From the NCBI RefSeq assembly GCF_025024155.1, contig NW_026251754.1:1-64000 (forward strand): a stretch of DNA of 64,000 nucleotides, in the 5' to 3' direction. This DNA comes from Gamsiella multidivaricata. Taxonomy: Eukaryota > Mortierellomycota > Mortierellomycetes > Mortierellales > Mortierellaceae. Numbering within the stretch: the stretch's first letter is position 1; the number at the start of each line of letters is the position of its first letter. A model generated the notes under the pieces. The model was not told the origin of the DNA. It did no database searches and saw only the letters and a program-made list of their open reading frames with translations. Shown here in pieces: positions 1 through 11,844 of this stretch. The position numbers were made by a program, and so were the translations under genes.

Positions 1-1990
1 ACCTGTTTTGTCATTCCCAAACTTCAAAGAACCTTTTTATGTCGCCACTGACGCCTCTAATGTGGGCATCGGTGCAGTCTTGTACCAGTTACCAAAAGGA
101 AAAAGCGCCGAATCTAAAGTGAACTACGTTTCCTTTCAGGCACACACACTGCACAAGCACGAAAAAGGAGCTCTTGGGGATTATATTTGCTCTCATGAGA
201 TTCCATCACTATTTGTGGGGTAGAAGGTTCACGCTGTACACTGATCACAGACCCTTGACATACATTACGAATTGGAAGGAAACATTGCTCAATTATAATT
301 TCGAGTGTGTGTATCGTCCAGGGCTGTTGAATGTTATTCCAGACGCATTGTCCCGAGCATTTCCAGATGAACTATGGACGCCTGTTGAGAGTGTAAACTC
401 TAAAGGCAAGGAGCATCGTATTGCAGCAGTGACTAGGTCAGGGCTACGAAAGGCCACTCTTTCGCCTACAAAAGAGGACATCACTATTTCTTCAGTTGAC
501 ATAGCAGATCGTCTCTCGACAGTACCCATTAATCATGAAGCATCGTATACTCATGTTATGCAGACGAACGACATGGACAGAACTACCGTTCTAGACGTCG
601 AAGAACGCAAACAAATACTCAATCAAGTCCATGAATTTGGTCATCTCGGGGGTAATGCAATGGTTAAGGCCATTTATGAGCGAGGGTAAATGTGACCAAA
701 GCTCAGGGAAGATTGTCTCAAATGGGTTAGCCAATGTGGACCCTGTCAGCACTTCAATATTGCACGCAAAGGATATCATCCACTGAAAGCCATTCATGCA
801 GAATTACCTGGAGAGCATATAGCGATAGATCTCGCCACATTTGACGTTAGCAGGCAAGGCAACGTGTTCGCCTTGGTAATGGTTGACATCTGTACTAGAT
901 TCGTCTTCCTGGAACCATTGCCGAATAAGGAAGCCAAGACAGTTGCAGGCGTCCTCTTCAAATTATTTTGTACAATTGGTTTCCCAAAGATTATCCAAAG
1001 CGACAATGGCACCGAATTCGTAAATGAAGTAGCCAAACTCATGTCGCAAAAGCTGCAGATTGATCACAGGTTATCTACACCATATCATCCTCGATCCAAC
1101 GGTGTTGCTGAGAGATATGTTAGAGCCCTTAAAGAGAATATTCAAAAGCAACTTGAAGGTCGTCTTGATCTTTGGGATGCTTACCTTCCTTTGACCCAAC
1201 TCCAATTAAACGTGCGTGCGGCGAGTCTTCACAAGTCTACGCCGTTCTCATTATTCTTCGGGCGCTCCTTTGCAGGGCTAACCGATTTTACGTCAGCAGA
1301 AGCACATCTTATGACAAAAGAAGAACTTGAGAAACGCTTGGAATACCTTATGGAACTAGTCTTTCCGGCAGTGTCAGAAGCCAGTGCAGAAACACAGCGC
1401 AAAATGATTGATAGGTTCAATCGTACACATCACATTCTGGGGTTCCCTCCTGACTGTTATGTCATGGCCAGAGAGCAACTCCCGGAAGGCAAGCTTGCAC
1501 CAAAGCACCAAAGCCCTTACAAGGTCATGGAACGTAAGAGAATGGAGCTTTCACTCTGCTGGATGCCACGAATCAGAAACTAGAACGCAACTACGCCCCT
1601 GTCCAACTCAAACTTGTCACGCAGGACCTAGATGGTCGCAATGATGAGTCGTACGAAGTCGAAGCCATTCTTGGCCACGAACTCACGGCGGAGGGGGCGA
1701 GGTACACTGTCAAGTGGAAGGGATACGACTCTTCTCACAACTCGCAACTAGAGTATGACAATTTTGATTCAGATCTGATCATCAGACGGTACTGGAGGCG
1801 CTTGAACCAACAGAACCCTCATGTCATTGCAAAGCAAGCAGAGAAGGAAAGAGAGTTCAGAGAAAAACGCTACGACAACAGATGGCACAGCAAAAACCAG
1901 TCTCAAAAGATGCGAGTAAGGGAAAAAGAGGAAAGAAAAACTCCTCTCCCAGGAAGAAAGCAAAGTAGTGAGCACGATAATGCTTACTGA
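1..1990 (+). pseudogene. gypsy pol: RNase H, integrase, chromodomain (broken)
   Basis: RNase H is recognised by the DAS-containing start (from about 41) and the TDHRPL block near 240; the integrase core keeps its catalytic triad context: IAIDLA (about 820), QSDNGTEF (about 1000) and GVAERY (about 1100). The chromodomain lies at about 1650-1810, with VKWKGYD visible. Breaks seen: a one-base frameshift near 170 within RNase H, an apparent loss of residues near 280, two close stops at 687-697 just before the integrase core, and a frameshift near 1530 between integrase and chromodomain. The family normally reads one uninterrupted frame here. Function in life: DNA integration of the element's cDNA. 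Confidence 0.88.
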
Positions 1991-2300
1991 GGGCTTTCAA
2001 GCTCTGAGTCTTCTCCAGAAGAGAGAAAGAAAATTCAGGGGTTTTGTACATTTTTCCCCACATTCATTATTTTAAGGTTGCAACGCACAGACGTTGACGC
2101 ACCAGAGTTTTACCTTTTTCTCTCGTAACTAAATCATCAAACTGAGGTTTTTCTCGCTTTCCTCAGACGAACTACTAGGAGGTTTACCTTTTCCTCCATT
2201 ACATTTCATATCGCAGAGGTTTTTACTATCATTTTCCTCACACATCGATGAATAACCCCATCTCAACAGTAGTTTTGAGGGATCAAAACTCGGGGGGAGT

Positions 2301-2502
2301 TGTTCCGTCCAGACCCCAAATTGGGACTGTACTGGGAGTGAACCTTCATATTTAGGCCACTTCCATTTTTACTCATGGGACTATTAAGCTATCTAATACT
2401 CCAAGCCCCAGGTCGGGGCTATAAAAACCCCTACCGGGAGCATAATAAACAACAACGCTCTTTTGTCTCCTTGACTCACTCTCAGGTACATAAAACATCA
2501 CA
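2301..2502 (+). repeat. 3' LTR of the gypsy element (about 202 bp)
   Basis: It begins TGTTCC directly after the purine tract (CGGGGGGAG, 2291-2299) and ends CA at 2500 or 2502, the usual TG...CA limits. Inside is a TATA-like element (TATAAAAA, 2420-2427), which would drive transcription from the LTR. No second copy lies in the window to fix the right edge, so the end is approximate. Confidence 0.7.
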
Positions 2503-4331
2503 GGGGGGAGTAAGTCTTCATGGCAGCATTCTCGCTCTTGGCGGCTGGATGCTTCTCACCGTCAGGTTCATTGGTAGCGTTTGCTCGACTTTTGGCCTTT
2601 TCAACGCGCCTGCATTATGAGCAGCCTATCTGAGGCCTCCAAAGCCCACGGATCTGAGGAAAAAGGGACAACTTGGAGTTATACAGAAGAGATGGCGTGG
2701 GACAGTATCGAAACAAATCCGCCGCCCTTCAAATTTGAGTGGCCCTGTCCTCTGCTTGGTTAGTCAATTGAAGGTATAGCGTCGCCCACAGTACGGCAGT
2801 ACAACTGGAGGAGCTGGGCGAGGCGGCGATGCTACTAGTGCTGATGGATGCGACAGCGGACTTCTCGGCGGACATTGAGGAGATTGGGGCCGATAGCGAC
2901 TGGGTTGCTTCCGTTGAGAATCTTGCGCGGTCTGGTAGCACTGAGAAAGCGCAGGGAGTGATCAGGAACAATATTCATTTGGCAAAAACGATTCTCGCCT
3001 TCTACCCATGGCGGCGATACGATGGCCTTTAGCGCAACCATTCTGTTGAAGATGAAGTCAGAGGCCAAGGAGAAACCTGAGGTGCATGAAGTAGAGTTGT
3101 TTACATGTGGATATGGACAAGGTAGACCTATTGGCAGTGGTCGAACGTGCACTTTACTGCAAAAAGTTTGAGGAGTGATATCAATCATAGCAACGGCAGC
3201 GGCAACGGCGGGGAATATTCAAACACTGGATATGTAGCATGACCGTGCGACTTTGTTGAGCGCTAGGGAGCAAGGACCAGAATGAGTACAGTAAACTTGT
3301 ATACCCAAGATGGATAAGTCTAAGCGGTAGGCCAAGACCGCTCGTGCTTTGATGTGTACAAGTAAGCTAGAGGATGGTAGTCCAGCAGCAGGTGATCGAC
3401 TAAAAGACTTGATGGATCATGGTGCTTCAACCTGAAAATGTTGGTGCAAAAAAAAACCTTAAATCGAGTATCGGATCGACGGGTAGCCAATCAGACATCC
3501 CCGATCGGTATTACATATATCCACATGATGTAATTCGGTCCCATTTTGGACGTGTGGGGTAATAAGAAAGCCCTATGCCGATTCCCAGTACTCAGGAACC
3601 ACTCCGTAAATGACCAGGTCCCAGCGCAGACTAAACAAGCTTGACTGAGGACAACGACAAGGTACTGACGTATTGTGAACGCACGCTTCACAAGGCACAT
3701 TACTTACCCGTGCATGGTGGGATAGAACAGAAGACGATAAGTGCATTGTGAAGAAATGCGTGTTCTTCTTCACTAGTTCACCACTATGTTTGGTTATGTT
3801 GGTTGAGTTGACATGGACCCATCCATGGTCGTTGCCAATAAAAAAAAAAAAAAAATGACGTCCAGTTGACAAGAAGCTGTCGCATGCACAAACAAAAAAG
3901 TAAAAAAGTAACAAACAAACAAAAAAATCAAAAAACCCCCGTTCAAAATGTGGACGCGAGAGTACACAGAAGCATGCTCCAACGAATCATGTCATCGGAT
4001 ACCGAGGACAAAGACCATGGCCTAATGCACTTTTCGATGTAGCCTACGAGCCCATGTCGACTGCGTATAGTCTAATATGACGAGAGTTTGTCGCTTCTCT
4101 ACCAAACCCCTGCTGCACCCGTTTGCCCTAATTCGGATCGCAGCAGCAGCAGCAGCATCGTCACTACCATCACCATCTTTATTTCCCCACGGCAACGAAT
4201 ATATAAAAACTATTCACATCCCCCTCCATCTCCACCTTACATTTCCCATCCTTGATATCTCACCTTACAGTTAAAATTGCACTCCTCCTCAAGCACTATA
4301 ATACCTTTACTCACACATACACACCTCCATC
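2503..4331. other. Intergenic region with a weak ORF
   Basis: No confident gene. An open stretch at about 2790-3032 (+), containing the short peptide DWVASVENLARSGS, reads like coding sequence, and the small ORF 2617-2763 just before it could be an upstream exon, but no convincing splice pair joins them and no family was recognised. The rest is AT-rich with A-runs (3839-3854) and a short CAG repeat (about 4139-4155) before the next gene. Confidence 0.4.
4200..4208 (+). promoter_or_regulatory. TATA box of the sugar transporter gene
   Basis: TATATAAAA about 125 bp before the chosen start codon at 4332, followed by a pyrimidine-rich leader. Position and sequence suit a fungal core promoter; the assignment is inference. 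Confidence 0.5.
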
Positions 4332-6156
4332 ATGGTGTCCAGAAAGTACAGGCTCCTAGGCAATGTCTATTTCCTGGGCGCATTCGCCACCATTGGCGGG
4401 TAAGCAGACACCCTTGCATTCTTATTTTTCATATGGGTACCTCCTGGGAAGCCTATTTTCTCATATAGCTGTCGAAATATACCTATCCGCTACCTTTAGA
4501 ATGCTATTCGGTTTCGATATCGCTTCAATGTCAGGAGTTGTAGGCACTGATCGCTACCAGGAATATTTCCACAAGCCCTCGTCCTCTCTGCAAGGCGGTA
4601 TCGTAGCCTCTATGCCCGCAGGTTCGTTCTTCGGCGCACTCTTGGCCGGTCCACTTGGCGACCGGATCTCCCGCAAACGCACCATCATGCTCGGCGCCAT
4701 GATTTGGATTGTCGGCTCCATCATCCAGTGCGCTTCTGTAGGCGTCGGCATGCTCATTGTCGGTCGTATTATCAACGGTATCGCTGTCGGCCTCTGTTCC
4801 ATGATTGTTCCCGTCTACCAGTCTGAAATCGCTCCCAAGAACATCCGTGGTCGAATCGTCTCGCTCCAACAGTGGGCCATCACTTGGGGTATTCTTATTC
4901 AATACTTTATTCAGTATGGGTGCTCCTTCATCAACTCCAACGCTGCCTTCCGCATCCCCTGGGGGATCCAGATCATTCCTGGAATCATCCTTCTTATCGG
5001 AATGTCCATGTTCCCGTATTCGCCCCGTTGGCTGGCAGACCATGGCCGCTGGGAGGAGGCGCTTGAGGTTCTCAGTAACTTGCGTGCAGGAGGCAATCAG
5101 AACGACCCCTTGGTCCAGGCTGAATTCAAGGAGATTGAGGAAGTCATTAACTTTGACAAAACCCAGGCTGCTCGCTCTTATCGCGAGCTCTTCCGTTCCC
5201 CGAATGCCAGGCGTGTCTTTTTGGGTATGACCCTTCAGTCCTGGTCCCAGCTGACGGGCATGAATGTCGCCATGTACTATATCGTTTTCATCTTCCAGGG
5301 TGCCGGCATCACTGGCCAAAATGCCAACCTGCAGGCATCTTCGATCCAGTATGTCCTGAACGTTGTTATGACGATTCCTGCCATCCTGTTCATTGATCGA
5401 TGGGGCCGTCGCCCTGTGCTACTTATCGGATCGACCTTCATGGCCTTCTGGCTTTTCATGATCGGCGGATTAATGGGCAGATTCGGTTCTGCCACGACCT
5501 TTGAGGCAAACTCCACCACAACTTGGGCCATCCAAGACAATGACGCCGCCTCGCGTGCAGTCATTGCTTGCTCCTATCTCTTTGTCTGCTCCTTCGCCAT
5601 CTCCTGGGGCCCTGTCTCCTGGACTTACCCTGCCGAGATCTATCCTCTTCGTATCCGCTCCAAGGCTGTCTCCCTCTCGACTGCCTCCAATTGGGCCTTT
5701 AACTTTATCCTTGCCTACGCTGTTCCTCCAGCTCTGGAAAACATCCAGTACCGCACCTACTTTATCTTTGCAGCCTTCTGCGTGGCCATGACCATCCATG
5801 TCTTCTTCATGTTCCCCGAGACTAAGGGCCACACCCTCGAGGAGATGGACGAAGTCTTCAACTCGGACGTCCCCGCATGGAAGACGCGCGCGCAGCCAGT
5901 GTCGCACTTGGAGAATGATGCAGAACAACTCAAGCTATCGCAGCACACAGGCGAGTCCCGTCTCTCAGACGGTGTTCATGATGGTCGCGATGGTCTCCCT
6001 CAGCAAGGGTATCCTCGCCAAACGGCCGATAAGACTGAGTTGGACGAGAATGTGCCTGTTGGTGCCGATAGGTCATCGCTTCGTCATGATCAGGACCTCC
6101 AGCCTCAACAGCACCAGCACACACAGCCGTACACTGGAGAGAAAACTGAGTTGTAA
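4332..6156 (+). CDS. MFS sugar transporter, 574 aa
   Basis: Proton-coupled or facilitative sugar porter of the plasma membrane, sugar porter family of the major facilitator superfamily (Pfam Sugar_tr). Exons are 4332-4399 and 4500-6156; the 100 bp GT-AG intron removes an upstream stop-free stretch and joins GG|A in phase. The start is chosen because exon 1 supplies the conserved N-terminal helix before FGFDIASMSG. Family signatures seen: GDRISRKR after TM2, the YQSEIAP block, SPRWL in the central loop, FIDRWGRRP between TM8 and TM9, PAEIYPLRIR, and PETKGHTLEEMDEVF after TM12. About twelve hydrophobic segments. The C-terminal tail of about 90 residues is hydrophilic and Gln/Asp-rich, longer than in simple hexose carriers. 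Substrate cannot be read from sequence. Confidence 0.93.
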
Positions 6157-6488
6157 GGCAACAACACACCCGTCGAGTCAGCCCCCACCGAGTACTGAAG
6201 CCTCGATTTGGAGAGGTATAATATGGTGCGTGAGAGCTAAGGATTTCTTCCAAAAACTATCTACTGTGCAATCAAATAAAAAAATAGTTGTAATAAGTGC
6301 CGCACTTGACATTGCCCAAACATATCATCGACCACTGCGACTCGACAGTGCAGTGGGGGGAATGGTTCGTGGCCCTGGCATTCCATCGAGTTCCCTATCA
6401 CTCTGTCATCCTCGCGGGCTGTGCCAAGGCATCGCGTGCACTGTTATAGAATACCGTGGGAAACAGGCACGAAACGCGCTCTAAGTAA

Positions 6489-7909
<1,421 letters not shown>

Positions 7910-8355
7910 ATAAATAGATATCACACATACTACAGGGATGCCCCGAAAAAAATACAGTTTATTCATAACCATCCCATGCAAACCTGAATAACTAGTTCTT
8001 AGAAACAGAGGCGCCGTTTGCACCTCTCTCTATGCCATCCATTGTGTCATTCACTGCAAATGAACTTTTATTTGAATCTATGATACACAACTGTCCAGAT
8101 ATCTCAGCCCATACATCTGAAGTCGCTACCTTGGGTTTAGAAAATATGACTGAAGAAAGAAAGAGGGAAAAAAAAAAAAAAAAACGAAAACACACACACA
8201 AAAGAACTCCAAAACAAACACAATGCGCGGCTGGTAAACTGCATGCCTGGCTGGGGTATGATAAAAGTAATGTACACAAGGACACGAGTGAAGGGAGAAT
8301 ATAGAAAATGGTCGAGACAAGCTTTTGTTCAGTCATTTCCTCATCTTCATGCGCC
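7910..8355. other. Convergent 3' region
   Basis: 446 bp between the iminopeptidase and kinesin stop codons. It holds A-rich 3' UTR-like sequence on both strands, with an A-run at about 8170-8185, and no gene. Confidence 0.6.
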
Positions 8356-11300
8356 TCATGGCTTGCCAACGACCGCTCGCTTGTTGGTCGCGGTTCCGAT
8401 CGTGCAGGCATTCACCTTGGTCGCAAAGCGTAGAGAGCATAGCGTCTCGTTAAAATTGCTCATCAGCGGCGAGATATTGACAAACATAAGCGTCTTACTG
8501 TTGCCTCCGAGCGAGTTCTGCAACAGATATGTCAGCTGTCAAAACCAAGAGAGATAGAAAAAGAGGGGGACAAGTTAGTTTCTGTACATTGTTCAATTAT
8601 TTGCTCTGCTGCATCGCCTTTGACGTCGCAGCCGCTTCTCTTCATCAAGCGTGATCCCTCCGATATATTTTTTTTTACCTTTGAGTTTCGATATGGGATG
8701 TGTGGATCCTTGTTTGAGATGGCATAGATAACATCACCTAAGCAACTCAAGCTCTTGTTGATCGCTTGCGTCTCCTTCAGTCTGTCGCCCGTTGCGCCTG
8801 ATTGTGACAATCGCTCTGAACCTGCAAGATCAATGAGATTGAGAACACCTTCGCTCGATTCCTCCGTTATAGAATTCCTTCCAGACAGTCGAAGTGTGAA
8901 TACACTGTTGGCAAAGACCGCGATGCACAATAGCGAGATAGATAGAGAAAGCGTAACTGTGTTAATAACAGAACGATTTCTGCACCGTTAAAAAATATGT
9001 CGAGATCCAAAAAGATATAGTTTTGATATCCACTCACCAGTGGCTTCGGGACGACCGCTCATTCATCTGTGTAGATCCGACCGATCGATTATGGGCTGCC
9101 TTCGTTAAAAGAGCCGCAACCTTTTCAGGCGAGGTCAGCACCACGGTCGTAATATCTGTGATAGTTGTCTTGCCGTTTGTTCCATGTCGAATCTCGTGCT
9201 TCTTGCTTGGAGCATCCGCCCCGTCGTTCCCGAGCAGGTCATTGATCGACTCGTTGTAAATCTCAACATACTGTCCCTCCATCGTATACTCCCAACCCTT
9301 GGACTCGAGTGCCTTGGCGTTCTCATAGATTTGTAGAACAGAACGAGGAATCATACCCATGCTCTTCGCATCTGCATTCAAGGGCCCTTCCATCGTATGT
9401 GTCTTTCCACTGCCAGTCTGTCCGTACGCAAAGATACACACATTATAACCGTCCAGAGCCGATTGCACCAACTGAGAGATCTCCTCAAATACGTCATCCT
9501 GTGTCGATGCTGGCTGGAAGACTTTGTCGAACGTGAACGGGTATGTCTTTTGAGTCTGCGAACCCGTAGCCGATTCGATCGACTGCGCAAACTCAATTTC
9601 CCGGCCCTCTGGGTCTGGATACTTGATCAACGCCGCCGTCGTTTCATTCCTGCTGGCGCTTGGGGAGTCACTCACAGGTCTAACTCGGCAGAATACTCGG
9701 ATGTTGCCCTTGAGCTCCTGGATAGTGTTGTGGAGACGACGGCGGATTGTCTCCTCATAGCGAATGCGTTGCTCCAGCTCCTGAACAAGCACTTGTGATT
9801 CGGACAGCTGTCGTTCCAGGGTCTCAATTGTAGTCTCTCTCTGAATCAGCGTGTCTTCGGTCCTCTGCAGCACAAGGAAAAAGAAAAAAGAGAAAAATGG
9901 AAACAAAGACAATGAACAATATTAGACTCGCGTTTAGCAGACACAAATCCTCGTCCAGACACCAAGTCCTTAAGAGAACCCAGTGCCTGCATTCCAGCTT
10001 TGTACCTCAATCTTCATCTTGAGTGCCCGATTGTCACTCTCGAGCGCTAGGCAGTTTGATGATTGCGTCGAGATAGTGCTGCGCAGACTACTGTTTTCTT
10101 GCATCTGATGCTCGAGCTGCGTGTTGGTAGCACGCAGTTTCGTCTCAAGCAGCTCAGTTTCCTGTTTCAGTCTAGCCTGAGTCATCCTTAACTGCTCCAT
10201 CTCCATGTTGTGTTGAGACCTCAACAGCCGGATTTCGTCCTCATGCTGCCTTGCGGTCATCTATAGTGCAGGCAATGTGAGCAACAAGAGGCTCATGAGT
10301 TTCGATAAATTCGTGGTGGCCCTCGAATAAGCACCATTGTGCTTGCAGTCGTGCTAATCGTTTCCATGGAAAAATATTTCACCTGCAAGTCCTGTTCCAC
10401 ATGCTTCATCTTTTGTAGAATGTCCTTATTCTCGCTCTCTTTGACAGCAACCTTACTCTCGAGACTTTGTCGGAAAGACTCCAACTCGAAGACTAGACGG
10501 CGAAAACCATTTATAATTTACTTAGTACCACTCCGTCTCAAATATCAAGACCCGTACCATAAAAACGATTGGAGAACAAAACGCCATACATGGTTCGACT
10601 TACTTTTGCTCTCGCTCGACTCCAACTTTCCGGTTAAGTCGTTCATATTGGTGGCGGAGGTCTGCAGTAGCTGATGAAGCGTACTAGTCAACTCTTCCAT
10701 GTCCTCTAGCCGTCCTTTAGTGTCCCAAGCAGGTCGCTTTTTCTTTTTTGGTAGCGCCAGTGTGCTCAAAATGTCGCTGTTGCTCATATCGGCCCCTGCG
10801 CCAGTCTTTGTAGCTTCGAAGTTCGAGCCCGATATACTAGAGGATACGCTTGCGGCAGGGCTGGGTTGCTGGGCACGGGTCTTGGTTTGCATCTTAACTG
10901 CAGCCGATGTAGCGCCAGTCCTCGCAGGCGTTGTGTTTGTTGAGTTTGCAGACACTGGTGCTCTCGAGGCGGTCGTGGGACGACGCGATGCTGCGATAGT
11001 AGAAGTAGTAGGAGTGCGTTGACTGACACGGCCTAGAGGGGCTCTAGGCGTTGCTGTGGCTCTACTGGGCATGAGAGTGTGGTTGCTGCTGATGCTTCCT
11101 GCCACTGGCCTCTTTGCGACAGAGGCAGGCGCGCCCGTTGCAGATGTTGATTTCGATGTTGCAGAGATGTTCTTCGTGCGCTTGTCGAATATGGAATCCT
11201 CGGCCTTCCTCTTGACGCCGGAAACTGCTATTGTTGTCGCCGCTGTGGTTGTCGTCGTTGATGCTATGGTTTTCGTGATGTTGCTGTTGTGAGCGCTTTG

Positions 11301-11552
11301 CATATTGGTGTTCTCATTGCAGCTGCTATCAAGGGCAGCTGCCACTGCCAGTGCTGTTGCTATGGTCGATGACGACGATGAAGACGAGGTGATCTTTGTA
11401 GGAGGTTTGAGCTTGGAGATCTATGCATGTGCGAGAAGAGCCGTATGGGGGCGATGGGGAATGGCATCAACTGAGTACGGGGCCACGGTCGGTTACTTTT
11501 CAAGTAGTTTTAGAGCCTTGCGTGTCCTTACTGAGCGATTCAGCTGCTCCAT
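8356..11552 (-). CDS. Kinesin-14 (C-terminal motor), 811 aa
   Basis: Minus-end-directed microtubule motor of the Kar3/KIFC1 class, acting in spindle assembly and nuclear movement. Exons on the minus strand: 11552-11532, 11420-10604, 10492-10383, 10260-10006, 9864-9038, 8904-8679 and 8535-8356, all phase-consistent (812 codons including stop). The N-terminal 270 residues are Ser/Thr/Ala-rich and basic, a usual nuclear or microtubule-binding tail. A coiled coil follows (about 240-450). The kinesin-14 neck [13 protein letters not shown] (near 451) leads into the motor: P-loop GQTGSGKT (about 549), switch I NERSSRSH (about 669), switch [10 protein letters not shown] (about 701) and PYRNSKL across the last exon junction. 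The first exon codes only seven residues, so the start is the least certain part. Confidence 0.93.
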
Positions 11553-11844
11553 GGTATCCTGTTCACGCTGCCTGCGCTGGGTTCAAGACGGAATGAAATA
11601 GGACTTGTAGAGGATATCGATTGTCGATGTCGGCGTCGATGACCGGCCAGGAATGAGTTGGGTGAGGGGAAAATGGGCAGAGTACAAGCTGAACGCGTCG
11701 CGCACCTCTTTGTTTTTGTTTGCTACTCTAAGATCCCCTGATTCGAATGGGATACTTAAGGGTATTGATAGCTCGTTGCTGCATGCATTGCTGCATGGGG
11801 AGAAGGTAAAAGACCGGTACATTTATACATTGAGGTTCGTTCTT

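Larger units (their letters stand above)
1..2502 (+). mobile_element. Ty3/gypsy LTR retrotransposon, 3' part, degenerate
   Basis: The window opens inside the pol gene, so the 5' LTR, gag, protease and most of the reverse transcriptase lie outside. Present in order are the RNase H region, zinc-binding and catalytic integrase, a C-terminal chromodomain, a purine-rich tract at 2291-2299 and a 3' LTR. The order RNase H then integrase defines Ty3/gypsy, and the chromodomain points to the chromovirus branch, whose members target chromatin. Frameshifts and stop codons show that this copy cannot make a full polyprotein, so it is a dead or fossil element. Confidence 0.9.

Noticed and set aside
4531..5319. 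262-codon minus-strand ORF opposite the sugar transporter
   Set aside because: Antisense shadow of a strongly conserved coding region with GC-rich third positions; no family signs.
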